From positions 6,457,503 through 6,521,502 of the forward strand of contig NC_045143.1 of NCBI RefSeq assembly GCF_008831285.2: a stretch of 64,000 bases of DNA, read 5' to 3'. The position numbers were made by a program, and so were the translations under genes. Numbering within the stretch: position 1 is the first letter of the stretch; every line of letters starts with the position of its first letter. The notes beneath the pieces are model-generated. The model ran no database searches. It saw nothing but the letters and a program-made list of their open reading frames with translations, and was not told the DNA's origin. The DNA is from Nymphaea colorata. Its lineage: Eukaryota > Streptophyta > Magnoliopsida > Nymphaeales > Nymphaeaceae. This document shows positions 44,776 to 57,227 of the stretch, piece after piece.

Positions 44776-45990
44776 TTGAAGAAACTTATGAAACTTGAAA
44801 TACAATCAGATACTCTAGAAGCTCTACCTAAATGCATTGGGTTACTGACAACATTGTATCACATGAAATTAGAGTGTGTTAACCTCAGAGCACTACCTGA
44901 TTCTATTGGAGGATTAGAAAATTTTAAATCATTCAAAGTTAAATTCCACAATTTGAAAGCCCTACCAGGCACTACTGGAACATTACGAAGGATCTGTGAC
45001 TTGGAACTACAGTGCTTGAATTTAGAGACTCCCAGATTCCATCGGAGGACTGAAGGAGCTCAAATACTTCGAAGTGGAATCTATTAGTCTTAAATTTCTT
45101 CCCGACTCAATTCGGTCACTCAAAAGGGTTAGAAAAATAAGACTGGAGTGTTAGAATTAGAGGATTAGAAAGTGTTTCAACACTTGTAGTGCAATCTAAC
45201 AATCTTAAAGATCTGCCCACCTCTATTGGTTCCCTGAGAAAGATCCCATTCTTGAAACTGGAGTGTGTGAACCTTAAAGCTCAGCCTAATTCAATTGGAC
45301 AGCTCCAAAGCCTTGACACTTTAGTTGTCAGGTCTATAGTCTCAAAGCTCTACCTGATTGTATTGGGACATTGGAATGTCTTAAGAGATTAGTGATAAGA
45401 GTGCTTGAACTTGGAGCCACTGCCTGATTCAATTGAAGGACTAAGTAATCTTGCATCTCTCCGAGTTTACTGTGACAACTTCACAGCCATGCCTAATTGC
45501 CTGGGTAAATTGGGACATCTGAAGGACCTTTGAATTAAAAGCAAGAACCTGAAAGACTTACATGCATCAATGGGTTATTGGCGGGGATTGAGGAATTACC
45601 ATTAAGTGGTTGTGAGAATCTAGAAGTCCTACCAACCGTTGAAGAAATGGGCTTGGCTCATCTGTCATCTTTAAGGATTTTGGATATAAGAGATTGTATG
45701 GGGCTTGAATATCTTCCTTAGCTTCACTCTTCTCTACGCCAACTTAAGGCTTCTGGATGCAGAAATTTGAAAAGCATACAAGATGTTTCAGGCCTGAAAT
45801 CTTTGTTGCATTTGATCCTCGGTGGCTGTCAGTTGCTTGAGGATGTGCCTGGCCTAGAAAATATCTCAAATAATTTGGAAGCGCTAGAATTGCTTGCGGG
45901 GGCCCTGTGGTTTCATGGCAGGAGTATTCTTGCTACACAATACAGGTTAAAACAGAAGTGTCAGAACTGGGTAGTATTAGGGTAGATCTC
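44776..45990 (+). pseudogene. Leucine-rich-repeat resistance-gene remnant
   Basis: Many repeats of about 23 residues can be read, of the pattern L-x2-L-x-L-x-C-x-NL-x-ALP-x-SIG. Examples are LECVNLRALPDSIGGLENF near 44870, DLPTSIGSLRKIPFLKLECV near 45205, and SLLHLILGGCQLLEDVPGLE near 45790. The pattern is that of plant disease-resistance LRR domains (TNL type is likely from the GGC/LEDVPGLE phrases). The pieces lie in all three forward frames and are separated by stops, for example TGA near 45532 and TAG near 45719. No TIR, NB-ARC or start region precedes it; a LINE remnant occupies that side. It is a broken LRR fragment, not an expressed receptor as it stands. Confidence 0.85.
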
Positions 45991-46640
45991 AACTGCTGAT
46001 GAGGAATGAGAGGGCTGCAGAAGCGGTGCAATGTCGTGCTCACAGAAAAGTCAGACAAAGGTTTACTATCATCCTTCGAGATTATGCATGAGACGATAAT
46101 GAACATTAGAGTGGAACTGTACCAACGAAGGTTGAGGAGCATAATCAACGTCAGAACAAATTGGTTGTGAACCAGATGCCTCTTGAGTCTTTTTTGCATC
46201 ATCAGAGAAGCAAGGACTTCTCATTTCTGAAAAGTCACTTGATTGTTCATGGGTCATGTGCCTCTATTGAATATTAGATGAATGATGTTTGATTTTTTAA
46301 AAACTAGCTCTTTACACAGAGCAGATGAGACGGGGAGCTGTGGTCTTACGCTCTCCTATGCCGAAGTATGTGTCAGTAAGTACTCGATCCTATAATCTGC
46401 CAAAATCATATACTGGAAAACATTTATATGATCTCTGCCATTTATTCTGATAATAGGCCAGCAGTGACATTAAAGAAAGGTAGCATTACCTGGCAGTAAA
46501 ATGTATTCACCGTGTCGATCAACGCTTTTTTCTTGGACGCCATAAGATAACTGTCCTTTGAAAGGCCTTCTTCGTCGACCAACCTCGGCTTGTGACATAA
46601 ATTAGCAAGTGATAGCAATACCCAAGTCTAAGCCCTCACC
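45991..46640. other. Gene-free flank of the LRR relic
   Basis: A minus-strand frame at 45933-46202 and others are open but resemble nothing. Part of this may be the former 3' region of the LRR gene. Confidence 0.35.
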
Positions 46641-46756
<116 letters not shown>

Positions 46757-46822
46757 GGTCGGGAGACGAAATGAGTGCATGATTCTTTCTTGTTCCTGTG
46801 ATCAATGGTCACTGGTCATCAA

Positions 46823-47228
46823 CAGAATTGGATTCTAGATATACCTTTAATCATATTCATTTTTTTTTTGCATATTCACATATTTGAATACAAATAAAGA
46901 AAAGTCATATCCAAATCCAAATAATACGAAACCTGATTTTACAATCCAAATCTGATTTTTATATTCATATATAAATCTGAATTTTGAACTAATTTTTGTT
47001 AATTTTCAAAATATAATAGCATTATATACAAAATATTTGCCTAAAACTGAATTTGATCCAAATCTGAATCGATCGGATATTTATTTATATCTGAATCTGA
47101 TTGGATGTTATTTAATAAATCTGAATCTGATCTGATTCTTAATCGGATGTTAAATTTTTTTTCATATCCAACTTTTTGGATCAAACTGGTCGGATATCCA
47201 ATTCAAATTGGATATATTGACATCCCTA
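46823..47228 (-). mobile_element. Family B hAT-like non-autonomous element with target duplication
   Basis: The flanks are gtcatcaa (46815-46822) and ctcatcaa (47229-47236), matching at seven of eight, as expected for a hAT insertion. The right end reads attgacatcccta, whose reverse complement (tagggatgtcaatat) is the start seen in the other family B copies. The inverted partner on the left is poorly preserved. The interior consists of gatctgaatctgat / tccaaatcc phrases, AT-rich and non-coding. Confidence 0.65.
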
Positions 47229-47338
47229 CTCATCAATGCCTCAGCCTCAAAGGGTTATAAAATTTTAATTTCACGTCATTGCGAAGGGATGATGTATATT
47301 GGTGTGTCCATACGCATGATATGATCACCAATGAAGCC

Positions 47339-47690
47339 TAGGCTGTTCATTCCGGCGACGCAGGGCCGCCAAATGGGCCACCAAACGGGCCGCCAAACAA
47401 GCCAAGTCCAGCTCGAGCCCAATAGAACAAACTCAAGTTCAAGCTCGATTCAACAATACAACAAGCTCAAAATTCGACTCCTTTAACTTGTTTATGTTAA
47501 ACATGTCTGTTTTCCTTTAAACTAGTTTAAATCATTTAGTTGCTACTCGTTTAATTATTATTTAATCATAATTCAATATTCATTATGTAGTCGAGCTAAG
47601 TCGAGTTTTCACAGCTCAAACTCGACTCGTTTAATACATTTGAACTCGAGCTTGACTCGTTTATAAATAAACTTAATTTATTTACTAACC
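47339..47690. mobile_element. CTCGA-rich hAT-like element, probably truncated
   Basis: The left end reads taggctgttcattccgg, like tagggctgttca of the intact copy at 21922. The interior has the family's ctcgagcttgactcg and tcgagctaagtcgag phrases. No right inverted end or target duplication could be found. Confidence 0.5.
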
Positions 47691-47914
47691 AATAAAAAAT
47701 AAATCACCTCAATATTTTGCATAAGTAGGGAATATTTTCGTTATCTCTGAACAGTATATCAAATTTTACCTAAACATATTAAAATCTTGATCGTATGTAC
47801 CAATAACGAAACACGAATATCCTCATGCGTCAAAGAGGCAGGCGTCCATGGGAAACAACATCTTTGCTTGGGCAAAAGTTTTTCGGACGGAACTCGGATC
47901 AAACTCGAGTGATG

Positions 47915-48470
<556 letters not shown>

Positions 48471-48479
48471 ATTCTGCAC

Positions 48480-48483
<4 letters not shown>

Positions 48484-48526
<43 letters not shown>
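48484..48526. repeat. (TA)n microsatellite
   Basis: About 43 bases of TA. The following DNA to 49438 is AT-rich and gene-free. At about 48945-48962 the string taatacggtgagctta repeats the head motif of family A repeats. Confidence 0.95.
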
Positions 48527-48529
<3 letters not shown>

Positions 48530-49438
48530 AGTTGGTAAGAAACTGACCACTTGGGTCAGAGACAAAAACCAAACTTATTAAATTAATTATTAAAATATTT
48601 TTTTGAAATCTAACCTTATAGATATGATTTTAAAAGTAAATTGATGAGAAACATATATTAATTAAGTTAGTTGTTTTCTTACGTAAATAATGTTTTTCTA
48701 ATAGTAAAAAAAATGAACGTTTCTAATAACATCAAAATTTTGGCAGTATAAAGATCGCTTTTTGTACAAAAATGACTTAGAGCATGATTTATATTAAATT
48801 AATGTTTATAAACACATTAGAAGATTTATATTTTTTAAAAATACTCTTTAACGTGAATTTAAGATGTCTAATTTTTATCCCTTAGCCAATTGGTCTGGTA
48901 CGCACCAATAACTCATATATATATATATATACCAGTCCATTAGGTGCTAATACGGTGAGCTTAAATCGTTATATACATTATTAAGATTGTTAGTTTCTTA
49001 GATACATTACGGTTTTGGTTTTATAGACGTCTATTATATTTTGCCAAAATTATTAAATTTAAATGAATAATAATAAAGTGAATGGCGATACCACGAAGGA
49101 AAATTTTGTCTTCGAAACAAAGTTTCTTCTTTTCCATGAGTTGGGTCTGACTTGATCCATTTATATTGAACCAGATGGGTGCAAAGTCCTTCCGGCCCTT
49201 ATTTTACGGGTCCCTTGGCAGTACAAAGTGGGTCGGTTGATGGTATCACAGCTTGGCCCAGTGCCCAGCCAACTTGGGTCCCTTTCCTTCGTTTGTTTGT
49301 GGGACATAAATTCTACTCCTTATGCCATCAAAAGAAAATTGATAGAATCGAAAGAATAAACAAACATCTTACTTTTGTCTGTTCATGAAAAAAAAAGTAG
49401 ATCTTCGCCTACAATTGTTGAATATGATTCATAGTCTC

Positions 49439-49625
49439 GAATGGTGTTTTAAATAGTGAGGTTTTCTTGGGTATAATACGGTGAGCTTTAAAAAAAAGGG
49501 GGAAATGCACAAAAAAATTGTAAATTAAAAAAAAAACTGAAAATATGAAAAAATAAAAATAAGAAAAAAATAAAAAATGAGACAAACATAAAAAAAAAAA
49601 AGTAGATTTACAACAAATAAGTATG
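49439..49625 (+). repeat. A-rich dispersed repeat, family A, copy 3
   Basis: Head gtgaggttttcttgggtataatacggtgagcttt would open it (key parts: gaggttttctt and taatacggtgagctt). It is followed by an A-rich body and the tail gtagatttacaacaaataa. The same plan is seen at 196-417 and, reversed, at 36160-36365. Confidence 0.5.
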
Positions 49626-49841
49626 GTCTTCCTAAAGTGTTTCCAAAGAACTCGAGAAAAGATTATAAAACCACTCAAACAAGGATTTAGATTGAAAGGG
49701 CCAGCTCATAAGGAATTGAAATAAATTAGAGGACTTCGAGTATCTGCGCACAACGGAATTGGTTCTACCAGTTTGAGGGAATTAGAGGGCTTCGAGTATC
49801 CATTCCATTTTCTCTTTTTTAATTGAGGGAATGACTGCTCT

Positions 49842-50255
49842 TAGGACTGTACAGGAGCAGAGTTGAGCTCGAGCTCAGTCGGTCAGCTTGACTCAACTCA
49901 TGTATTTCTCGCCTGAGCTCAACTCGAGTTGTACAAGGTCACCTTGAGCTCGACTCGATAGACCGAGTCCTAAGTTTAGCTCGACTTGTTTAAGCTTGTT
50001 TACCAACTTTCCATTGGACATGATCTCTTTCCTTGGTTTTAAGTTTGGAAATTACACAAAGAAAAAAGGTAACCTAAATTAAATGAGCTTACTCGAGTTT
50101 AATTGAGTTGGGTTCATATAACTCGAACTCTACTCATTTATAACTGAGGTCAAGTTTTCAGCTAACCTTGAGATTGACTTGTTTACAAAAGAGTTGATTT
50201 CAAGTCAAGCTTAACGAAGCGAGTTCGAGTTGACTTGACTCATCGTACAACCCTA
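49842..50255. mobile_element. CTCGA-rich hAT-like element, copy with target duplication
   Basis: The left end is taggactgtacaggag. The right end is ctcatcgtacaaccctta-like (reads tcatcgtacaaccctaa), inverse of the left. The flanks are actgctct (49834-49841) and actgttct (50256-50263), matching at seven of eight. The interior is rich in gagctcgagctcagtcgg-type phrases. No coding capacity. Confidence 0.8.
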
Positions 50256-50693
50256 ACTGTTCTGCGTTTATGTGAATTATAAGGAACAAATTAAACCCTC
50301 AATCGTAATCACCGTCCCAAAATAGTGCAAAGATGATTTAATTTTTGTTTGTTGTGTAAGTATTGACGTTGTTTGTAATGAACATACGTAAATATGAACG
50401 TTATGGAAATTGTGTGCAGATATTTCTCACTGTTTTTTTCTCCGATATATAGAAAGGTGTGTTTTCCATAGGATAATAACTTTTTTTTGAATCGTATAAA
50501 CTTCTTTGCTTCCTTTTCTGTCGCTCTTTCACGCATGAGATTCAAATGTTACTTTTTATTAATTTTCTATACAATAAAAAAAACAACGTGTAATTTTTGA
50601 AATGATTTTTTTTAAATAATATCTAATTTAAAAAAAATAATGAGGTGGGGAGATCGTGGCTCCTCCCGCCCCTGGCTCCACCCCAGCTTAGCC

Positions 50694-51160
50694 TATTGTT
50701 GTACACGAGCTGAGTCGAGCTTGAGTTTGGCCAGCTTGACCTCGACTCGGCTCAAAAAACTCCAGCTCGAGCTCGGCTCGAATTTGAGTCGAGCACCTTA
50801 TAGCAAGGTCAAACTCGAACTTGACTCGTTTAACCTATTTAATTCATTTAAGAATTTACTAGTTTAACTTTAACTCGTGTAAGCATTAACTCATGTAACT
50901 CGTTTTTAACTCGTGTAAGTGTTTAATTCGTGTAATTTGTAAAAATTTGTTTTACCCCAAAATTTAAAACCAGTGAACCAAGTTTTGGCAATACTGTACA
51001 GTACCGGTTTACGAGTTGAGTATAAGCCGAATTCCTGAAACTCGAACTCGACTCGTTTATTGTGTCAAGTATCTTGAACTCGGGTCGTTTATAGACAAGT
51101 CAAGTTTTTTCATGCGAGTTCGAGTTGAACCCAAATTGGCTCGCTAGTTGTGCAGCCCTA
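50694..51160. mobile_element. CTCGA-rich hAT-like element, copy with perfect target duplication
   Basis: The 8 bases gcttagcc flank the element exactly on both sides (50686-50693 and 51161-51168). The ends are tattgttgtacacgag and ctagttgtgcagcccta, imperfect inverses. The 467-bp interior repeats gagctcgagctcggctcg and similar phrases. An exact duplication suggests that this is among the younger insertions here. Confidence 0.85.
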
Positions 51161-52332
51161 GCTTAGCCTGTTATTCTACTACTTTATCATTTTTGAATTT
51201 GTCAAGCAAACATATATCCCTGTTTGTATGTAAGAGAAGCTTTGTTATAGCCATTTTGGGTTTACTGGACAAACTTATCGAGAGCAAGTTTGATTGCCTA
51301 TATAGTGCTCCCTTGTAAAGGCTTGCTTAATGTACATCTACACTTTGGATGAAGAGAGTCAGACCTCTTTCTTGGTGAACTTTTTTCGGGTGACATCAAG
51401 AATAAAAGGAAGACAGACTGTAAAAGAAGTTTTAGGAGCTATTTGGATGACATCCAAGCTGGGTTTTGTTTTTATGAAGGGCACAAAAACAGGTTTTTTT
51501 CCTTCTTTCCGGGAGTTTTTTGTCTTGTCATCCAAACACGGAAACAGGGTTCTAAAAACCAGGATTTTGATTACCAAGCTTTTATAAAACTTGATTCTTA
51601 AATGCCCAGTTAGACCTTTTCACCGCATATTTTACTGTCAGTAAATTTCAATCAAAATGTATCATAAAGAATAAGAAAGTAAAATGCTTAGTTTCCAAAA
51701 AATTTAAATGTATGGAAGATCAAAATTGGTAGAATCATGAAGTTCGTGTCTCTGTATGCTTCCGTGTCCCTAGTGAACTCAATTAACCGGTGATGGCGGC
51801 AATTAAGTCACTGGTATAGACCTATAACAGTGAAAAAAGAAGATGACGAAGAGCCAATTCTACAGTAGCACATGGATCTAGACCCATCGGAAATTTGAGG
51901 GAATCCCAAGAGTTGACCGTCTATTTTTAAGAGGGTAGGAAAGGGATGGTCTCATTGATGAGACCCAATAGCCGCCAACTCCAGCAAGTTGCTGCTAGAA
52001 ACATGGCCCATGCATGGTGGAAGGGCCGTCGTATAATTTTTAAAATCTTTATGGGCGGCGAAGTTAAAAACAAATTTTATAGTAAAACTTTGATTTTTTC
52101 AAGAACTGAAGGGGCCATGGCTATTGCACTGTAGGGAAGGTATTGTGTGATTGGCGTGAGTCACGAACCACCGAAATTTTGCATTGTGATTGGACTTAGG
52201 TTCAAGTAAGTCGTGTCGCATATGGTGCCAACACCAAACTTGAGTCAGTGCCTTGCAATCACTCATTTATTTAAGCGAGAGATCGGTTAGCACCCCTCAG
52301 CCAAAATGTTCTAGCTCTACCATAGTCTTGCC
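51161..52332. other. Gene-free intergenic stretch
   Basis: Moderately AT-rich; ORFs on both strands at 51330-51590 overlap each other and match nothing recognisable. Confidence 0.5.
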
Positions 52333-52410
52333 GCCCACTGCCCGCTATATTCGTTTGGGTGTTTAGGTGCAGCCCACTGCCTGCTATATTCGTTTGGGTG
52401 TTTGGGTGCA
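52333..52410. repeat. Two-copy tandem repeat, 39-bp period
   Basis: Copies 52333-52371 and 52372-52410 share gcccactgcc and gctatattcgtttgggtgtt with only a few changes. Confidence 0.92.
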
Positions 52411-53289
52411 GGACGAATTTCCCCTGGTAAAAAGTTTCCACCCGTATGAACAACCCGCTCATGGTTTTGCTGCTTTTAGGCAAGTTGAGGCAAATTTTTA
52501 CTTGGAGGCAATGGGTCCCATTCAGGAAGAAATCTTCATGTGAAGGATTTTATATGTAGTTTTTCCTACATCCAAAAAATTCAAATTTCCCTGTATTGGA
52601 GTTTTCTACATCTTTGCCTGCAGGCAGCTTTGGAAAGGAATCATGTGATCTTGGCGTCCATTTCATATCTGAAAATGCTTGATAAAAATTTTCTCTCACA
52701 ACTTTTGCCACCCTTTGGTTACTTTCCGGGTGTATTAAAGGGTGAAATTTTACCCACTTCAGTATATCCTGAAATCTTAAAACAAAGTGGATCTTGTTTA
52801 TCTAAAGAGAATTGCAAATAGGCCGAGGATGTCCTTGGATTTTCAGGCATGAAATTGTACTACAAGTTCAGATTTTAACTCTTTCACAGTCTTGATCTTA
52901 ACCAACATAAGAACTGACCATTTGTTTATATGGTAATCCTGATTATTCCCTCTATAGCGAGGGGACATAGCAAGCTGGACTTTTATTTTTTTAATGGCGG
53001 AGGACCCTCCAAGTTGTAGAGTACTTGGAACTGGTCATCTTCTAAGAGATAAACCCTAGGCGAGCCTCAATTACCATGTTTTGTGACGACAATATCATGG
53101 GAAAGCTTACCAATAGAGTGGCATAGTACAAGTGTCTAAGTGTCTAAGCTGTTGGCAGTGATACTTTAGACTTCAGAGAATTCATTCCAAACCGGAGAGA
53201 TCAGGTTTCCTTGGCAACCTTAAGGGGCTGTTTGGTAACAGCGACACACTGTTACTGCCCCATGAATCTGCCCAAAAAATAGGGCAGGT
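52411..53289. other. Gene-free intergenic stretch
   Basis: A plus-strand ORF at 52540-52821 is open for 93 codons but resembles no family and has no supporting splice partner. Nothing else is recognised. Confidence 0.45.
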
Positions 53290-53535
53290 TAGGGCCATAC
53301 AATGAGTCTAGTCAGCTTGAGTTCGACTCGAATTCGCTCGGTTAACTTGACTTGAGCTCAAATTTTTTGTAAACATGTCGAGCTCGAGCTTATCGACTCA
53401 GTTAAACTCGCATAAGTTCATTTCATCTAAATTATTTCTGTTTTATAATTTCTAGGTGAATGAAAGAGATTCAATCAAATGGGGAGTTGGTCAATGAGTC
53501 AAGCTCGAGTTCGACTTGGCTCGTATGCATCACTA
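53290..53535. mobile_element. CTCGA-rich hAT-like element, short degraded copy
   Basis: The left end reads tagggccatacaatgag. The right end reads ctcgtatgcatcacta (reverse complement tagtgatgcatacgag). The flanks gggcaggt and agacagtt agree at five of eight, so the target duplication is only suggestive. The interior has gagctcgagcttatcgactc-type phrases. Confidence 0.6.
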
Positions 53536-55601
53536 AGACAGTTACACGGGACACTCTTAATTTTTGGAGCAGATTCATTAGACAATAATAGTGTTTCACT
53601 ATTACCAAACAGGGCTTAAGCACTCACGAGCAACAGTAAAGACAAAAATTTGTAACTAGTGGGTGCTAATATAAGATACTTTAGATTATGTGATAAACCA
53701 AATTTATATGGTGGAATTATGTGAAGGGCACAAACATGGCACCAGACATTCTCAAAATGGGTACTATAGTGTCGGGTGAATTAGATATATTGGCATTCTT
53801 ATTTGTACTCAATTCACCTTCCATGTAATAAACTAAATTATGTGGAAGAACCAATATGTAAATAAAAAAAATTTTATGAGTTTGTGTGGGCAACTGGCCA
53901 CACAAGCCCAATATACACTTGTAACAACTAAATGAATGAATAAGATTGTTTATGATCCTTTAAATATTATATTCACCAAATATAAGAATAGCTAGTAAGC
54001 TCTTGAAATCTTTAAATTTCTCCAAAATGTTCATGGGCGCCACATTTCCTTTGTATCTGAAAATGCCAACTTTCTAGTAGCTAATGCATAAAATCCACAT
54101 CAGAAATCCAGACGATCACACATAATTAGATAAGCTAACTCTCTCAACTAACTGGATTTAAATTTAATTGAGCAAGAGGTTATCTGTCCGCCTAAATGAG
54201 AACCAAAGTCTTAGGGTCCAGAACTGTGTTGGTACCAACTTTTTTAATGGGATAACCATATACTTCAACTTGCATGGAGAATCCAAACTCCCACGGCCCC
54301 AAGCATCCCGCTCTCAGAATTGGGAACGTGCTGCATAACGTGCCCTGAGCCCACCCGTTTGAGCTATACCCCTTGGGGCAAATGGATTTTGGTAGATTAT
54401 ATCCTACCAAATCTACACCAACCATCCCGATCAAACACTCATGAATGTGGAAGATAAGGTAATTCTTGCTCTTGTTTGTTAGTGGTTGGACCCCGGTCAG
54501 ATCCAAAATTCGCGACCGATAAATACCTAACCTATCGGATTGTTTTTTCCTTAATCATATTCATTTTTAACGTTCGGAAACCGATTCGATTCTCCCAAAC
54601 ATCATTTTCAGGACAAGGAAATCGTTCAAATTTGAAAAGTTTTCAAATGTTCCCGGGATATATGTTCCAATGATGCATATGCAAACAAAAAGCATTGGAA
54701 GCACAGGCCTGCTTACTGGATCCACTCTCAAACGGGATTCCAGTAGGACCACTAATCATAATGTGTTTCTGTCTTACCTGGTGCCTGCCATGACAGAACA
54801 AGGACACAACAAGAGTGAGACAAATGAGATAGCAACAAACACGCACAAGGAAAAGCATTTGACTGTAAAAGAAAGGCAAACTCAAATTTGAATATACATT
54901 AAAAGCTTTTGTTCTCTCTCTAGCCCAGTTGAGTTATGTTGCCACAGATCTGCCAGTATTTGGTCAATGGCTTTGTATATCATTTAATTATTGAGAACAT
55001 GCACATGAATCATGTTATATATCACGGCACGATCACCACTTAATTACCATATGAAATCTCATAGAAGATGCAGGTTTGGTGCCATTTAAGCTGCATTATT
55101 TTTTGGGATTGAGTCTTTTAAGAGTCCGGAAGTATGTCGCTGACTCCGTGGATTTGCTTTTAATAATATGACATCCACTAAATGTGATTGGATCAACAGT
55201 TTAAAGAAAGCTTATTAATGAGACGTGTCCATGATTGGTGTCCTCAAAGCAATGTGAAAAGGCTACCAACTTTGGATTCTCTAACAGATAAAGCATATAA
55301 TATGTTTGTGGATATAAAATATGAGGAATTGGCGCTTATTTTTTGGGCTCGAGTAGTTTATTCATGGGCAGAGACAGCCAAGAGGCACGAGAATTCCTGA
55401 AGTTGTCTCGTGGACGACCTGAATGCATGCATGCACTGAATTCAATGCCCGAAACTATAGTCAATAGTTTATTGATATCTTTTCTGATGCCCGTGTACGG
55501 ATGAATATTGGATCTGATCTTGGATACTTAATCCAGGTCCCGTCTACTCTGATTTGGGTGTGAGCTTTTTCTTATATGTCAAACCAGGATCGACCCATGT
55601 T
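53536..55601. other. Gene-free intergenic stretch
   Basis: Several 60-100 codon ORFs occur on both strands (for example 54192-54506, minus), often antisense to one another. None has recognisable motifs. No transposon ends were found. Confidence 0.45.
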
Positions 55602-56050
55602 TAGGGCCTGAACAGGGTGGGGTTGGAAGGCAACGAGTCGAACTACTCGAGCTCGACTCGTGAACGAGTTCGTGACGAGTCATTTGCTTAATAAGTCGAA
55701 CTTGAGTTCATGAGTCGACTCGTCCAAATAATCGAGTTGACTCCAAGCTCAACACGTAACTGTCGAGTTAAGCTCGAGCCTTAATCGAGTTTGTCGAGCC
55801 TTAATTGAGTCGAGCTCGAGCTCAACACATAACGATGAATATCAATTCTATTCAAACGAGTTTGTCGAGCCTTACTCGAGTTGAGCTCGAACTCAACACG
55901 TAACGATGAATATCAATTCTATTCAAACGAGTTTATCGAGCCTTAATCAAGTTGAGCTCGAACTCAACACGTAACTGTTGAGTCAAGCTCGAGGTTGCAT
56001 TAGTCGAGCCAAGCTCGAGCTGACTGAACTCGGGCTCACGTTCACCCCTA
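55602..56050. mobile_element. CTCGA-rich hAT-like element with internal 71-bp tandem repeat
   Basis: The left end reads tagggcctgaacaggg. The right end reads cacgttcacccctag, the inverse of a taggggtgaac start. The flanks agree at only about five of eight, so the left edge is tentative. Inside, a 71-bp unit is repeated from 55786, 55857 and 55928 (about 2.7 copies), each beginning cgagttt(g/a)tcgagcctta and carrying aacgatgaatatcaattcta in the first two. Confidence 0.65.
55786..55975. repeat. 71-bp tandem repeat inside a hAT-like element
   Basis: Copies begin at 55786, 55857 and 55928; the third is partial. The units are nearly identical, so the amplification is later than the insertion or is part of this element subtype. 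Confidence 0.88.
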
Positions 56051-56606
56051 GCCATGGCTCCCCCTAATATTTTAAAAAATAAAATTTAAGGCATTGTAAT
56101 TAAAAGCTTTGAAAAAGTATAGTTGGCCCCCGTAAATTATTTTCACAAATTTTTAGTCATGACCTTTTACCTCTGGAAAGAAAAAATTCTAGTTCTGCCC
56201 TTGCCCTTATTCAAGCTTTCCCCCGCCTCATGTTAATACGTGCCTCACCCTATTCTTATCAAACTGTGAGCCACATGTGGGCATGTTTGGGCAATTACCC
56301 ACGCAGCCCAATAAAAATCTTTTATTTACATACTTGTTAAACCCAAATTTTTGTAAGTTTACCTTATTACATATAAAATGTATAGTGAATGTCACTCAAC
56401 CAAATATGTCTGGCTCCACCACTGGTTCCGACTACGATTAAAGCCTTTATTCTTGTCATATCATCCACGCTAAATCTATCAGTAAAGTCTAATTTGAGCA
56501 AAAGAACTATTCAAATGAAGCTGGCAGAACTCAAAGGCTAGCTGGTTTCAGTTCTTTATGGGTGTCAAACCCTTGGGTAAGCTAAAGTAGGTATAGGCTT
56601 ATGGTA
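56051..56606. other. Gene-free stretch, probable old MITE debris
   Basis: Phrases such as ccatggctccccctaatatt (56053-56072) and ctggctccaccactgg (56410-56425) resemble ends of the cagtggcggagcca-type MITEs, but a complete element could not be delimited. Confidence 0.35.
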
Positions 56607-56704
56607 ATGGCAGTGGCCGAGCAAGAACCAGGTTCAGTAGCTTAGTAGGTTAGGTATGGCAGCGGCCGAGCAAGAACCAGGTTCAGTAGCTTAGTAGGTT
56701 AGGT
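56607..56704. repeat. Two-copy tandem repeat, 49-bp period
   Basis: Copies 56607-56655 and 56656-56704 are nearly identical (atggcag(t/c)ggccgagcaag and onward). Confidence 0.94.
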
Positions 56705-57048
56705 GACCACGATGCACCGACCCTGCATGGGCACCACATGTAGTTGGACCTACATCCAGCTCCTTGATAGTATAAATTTTCAAGGGCTGGTATGGGCACC
56801 CCACGTGGTTGCTCCGCGCTTACTGCTCTACACTGTCGAGCGAAGAACAAAGTAATTGGACTAAGATTTAGTTAAAATCAATCAATTAATCAATAAAGAT
56901 GTTAGGATCCAGTGGTTAAATACTAGTTTTGTGTGTTGAGATTGAGCTGCTTGTACAATTTGGGCCTAACATGCGAGAAGTTTTTCTTTTATCCCTTTCG
57001 ATGAGCTAATCTTATCGGAATCATCGTCCTCTGGGTCAACCCTGCATC

Positions 57049-57227
57049 CAATGGTCGAGCCAAGATTTTTCATCCATGGGGCACTTGCATTGGTAACACA
57101 ACTTTGGTATGGGCATTGCATAAAATTTTAGAGTCATAACAATGTGAAGTTAACACAATATAATGAAATTTATGGGGGACTGACGTGGGCAGTGGCCCAC
57201 CCCAACCAATAAGTAGCTCAGCTACTG
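57049..57227. mobile_element. Short hAT-like MITE (cagtagtggagcc type), copy 2
   Basis: The left end reads caatggtcgagccaag. The right end reads gtagctcagctactg (reverse complement cagtagctgagctac). The flanks cctgcatc (57041-57048) and cctgcatt (57228-57235) match at seven of eight. The 179-bp element is non-coding. Its plan agrees with 22462-22653. Confidence 0.75.

Noticed and set aside
54192-54506. 104-codon minus-strand ORF
   Set aside because: No recognisable motif, competing frames on the other strand and no transcript-like context.
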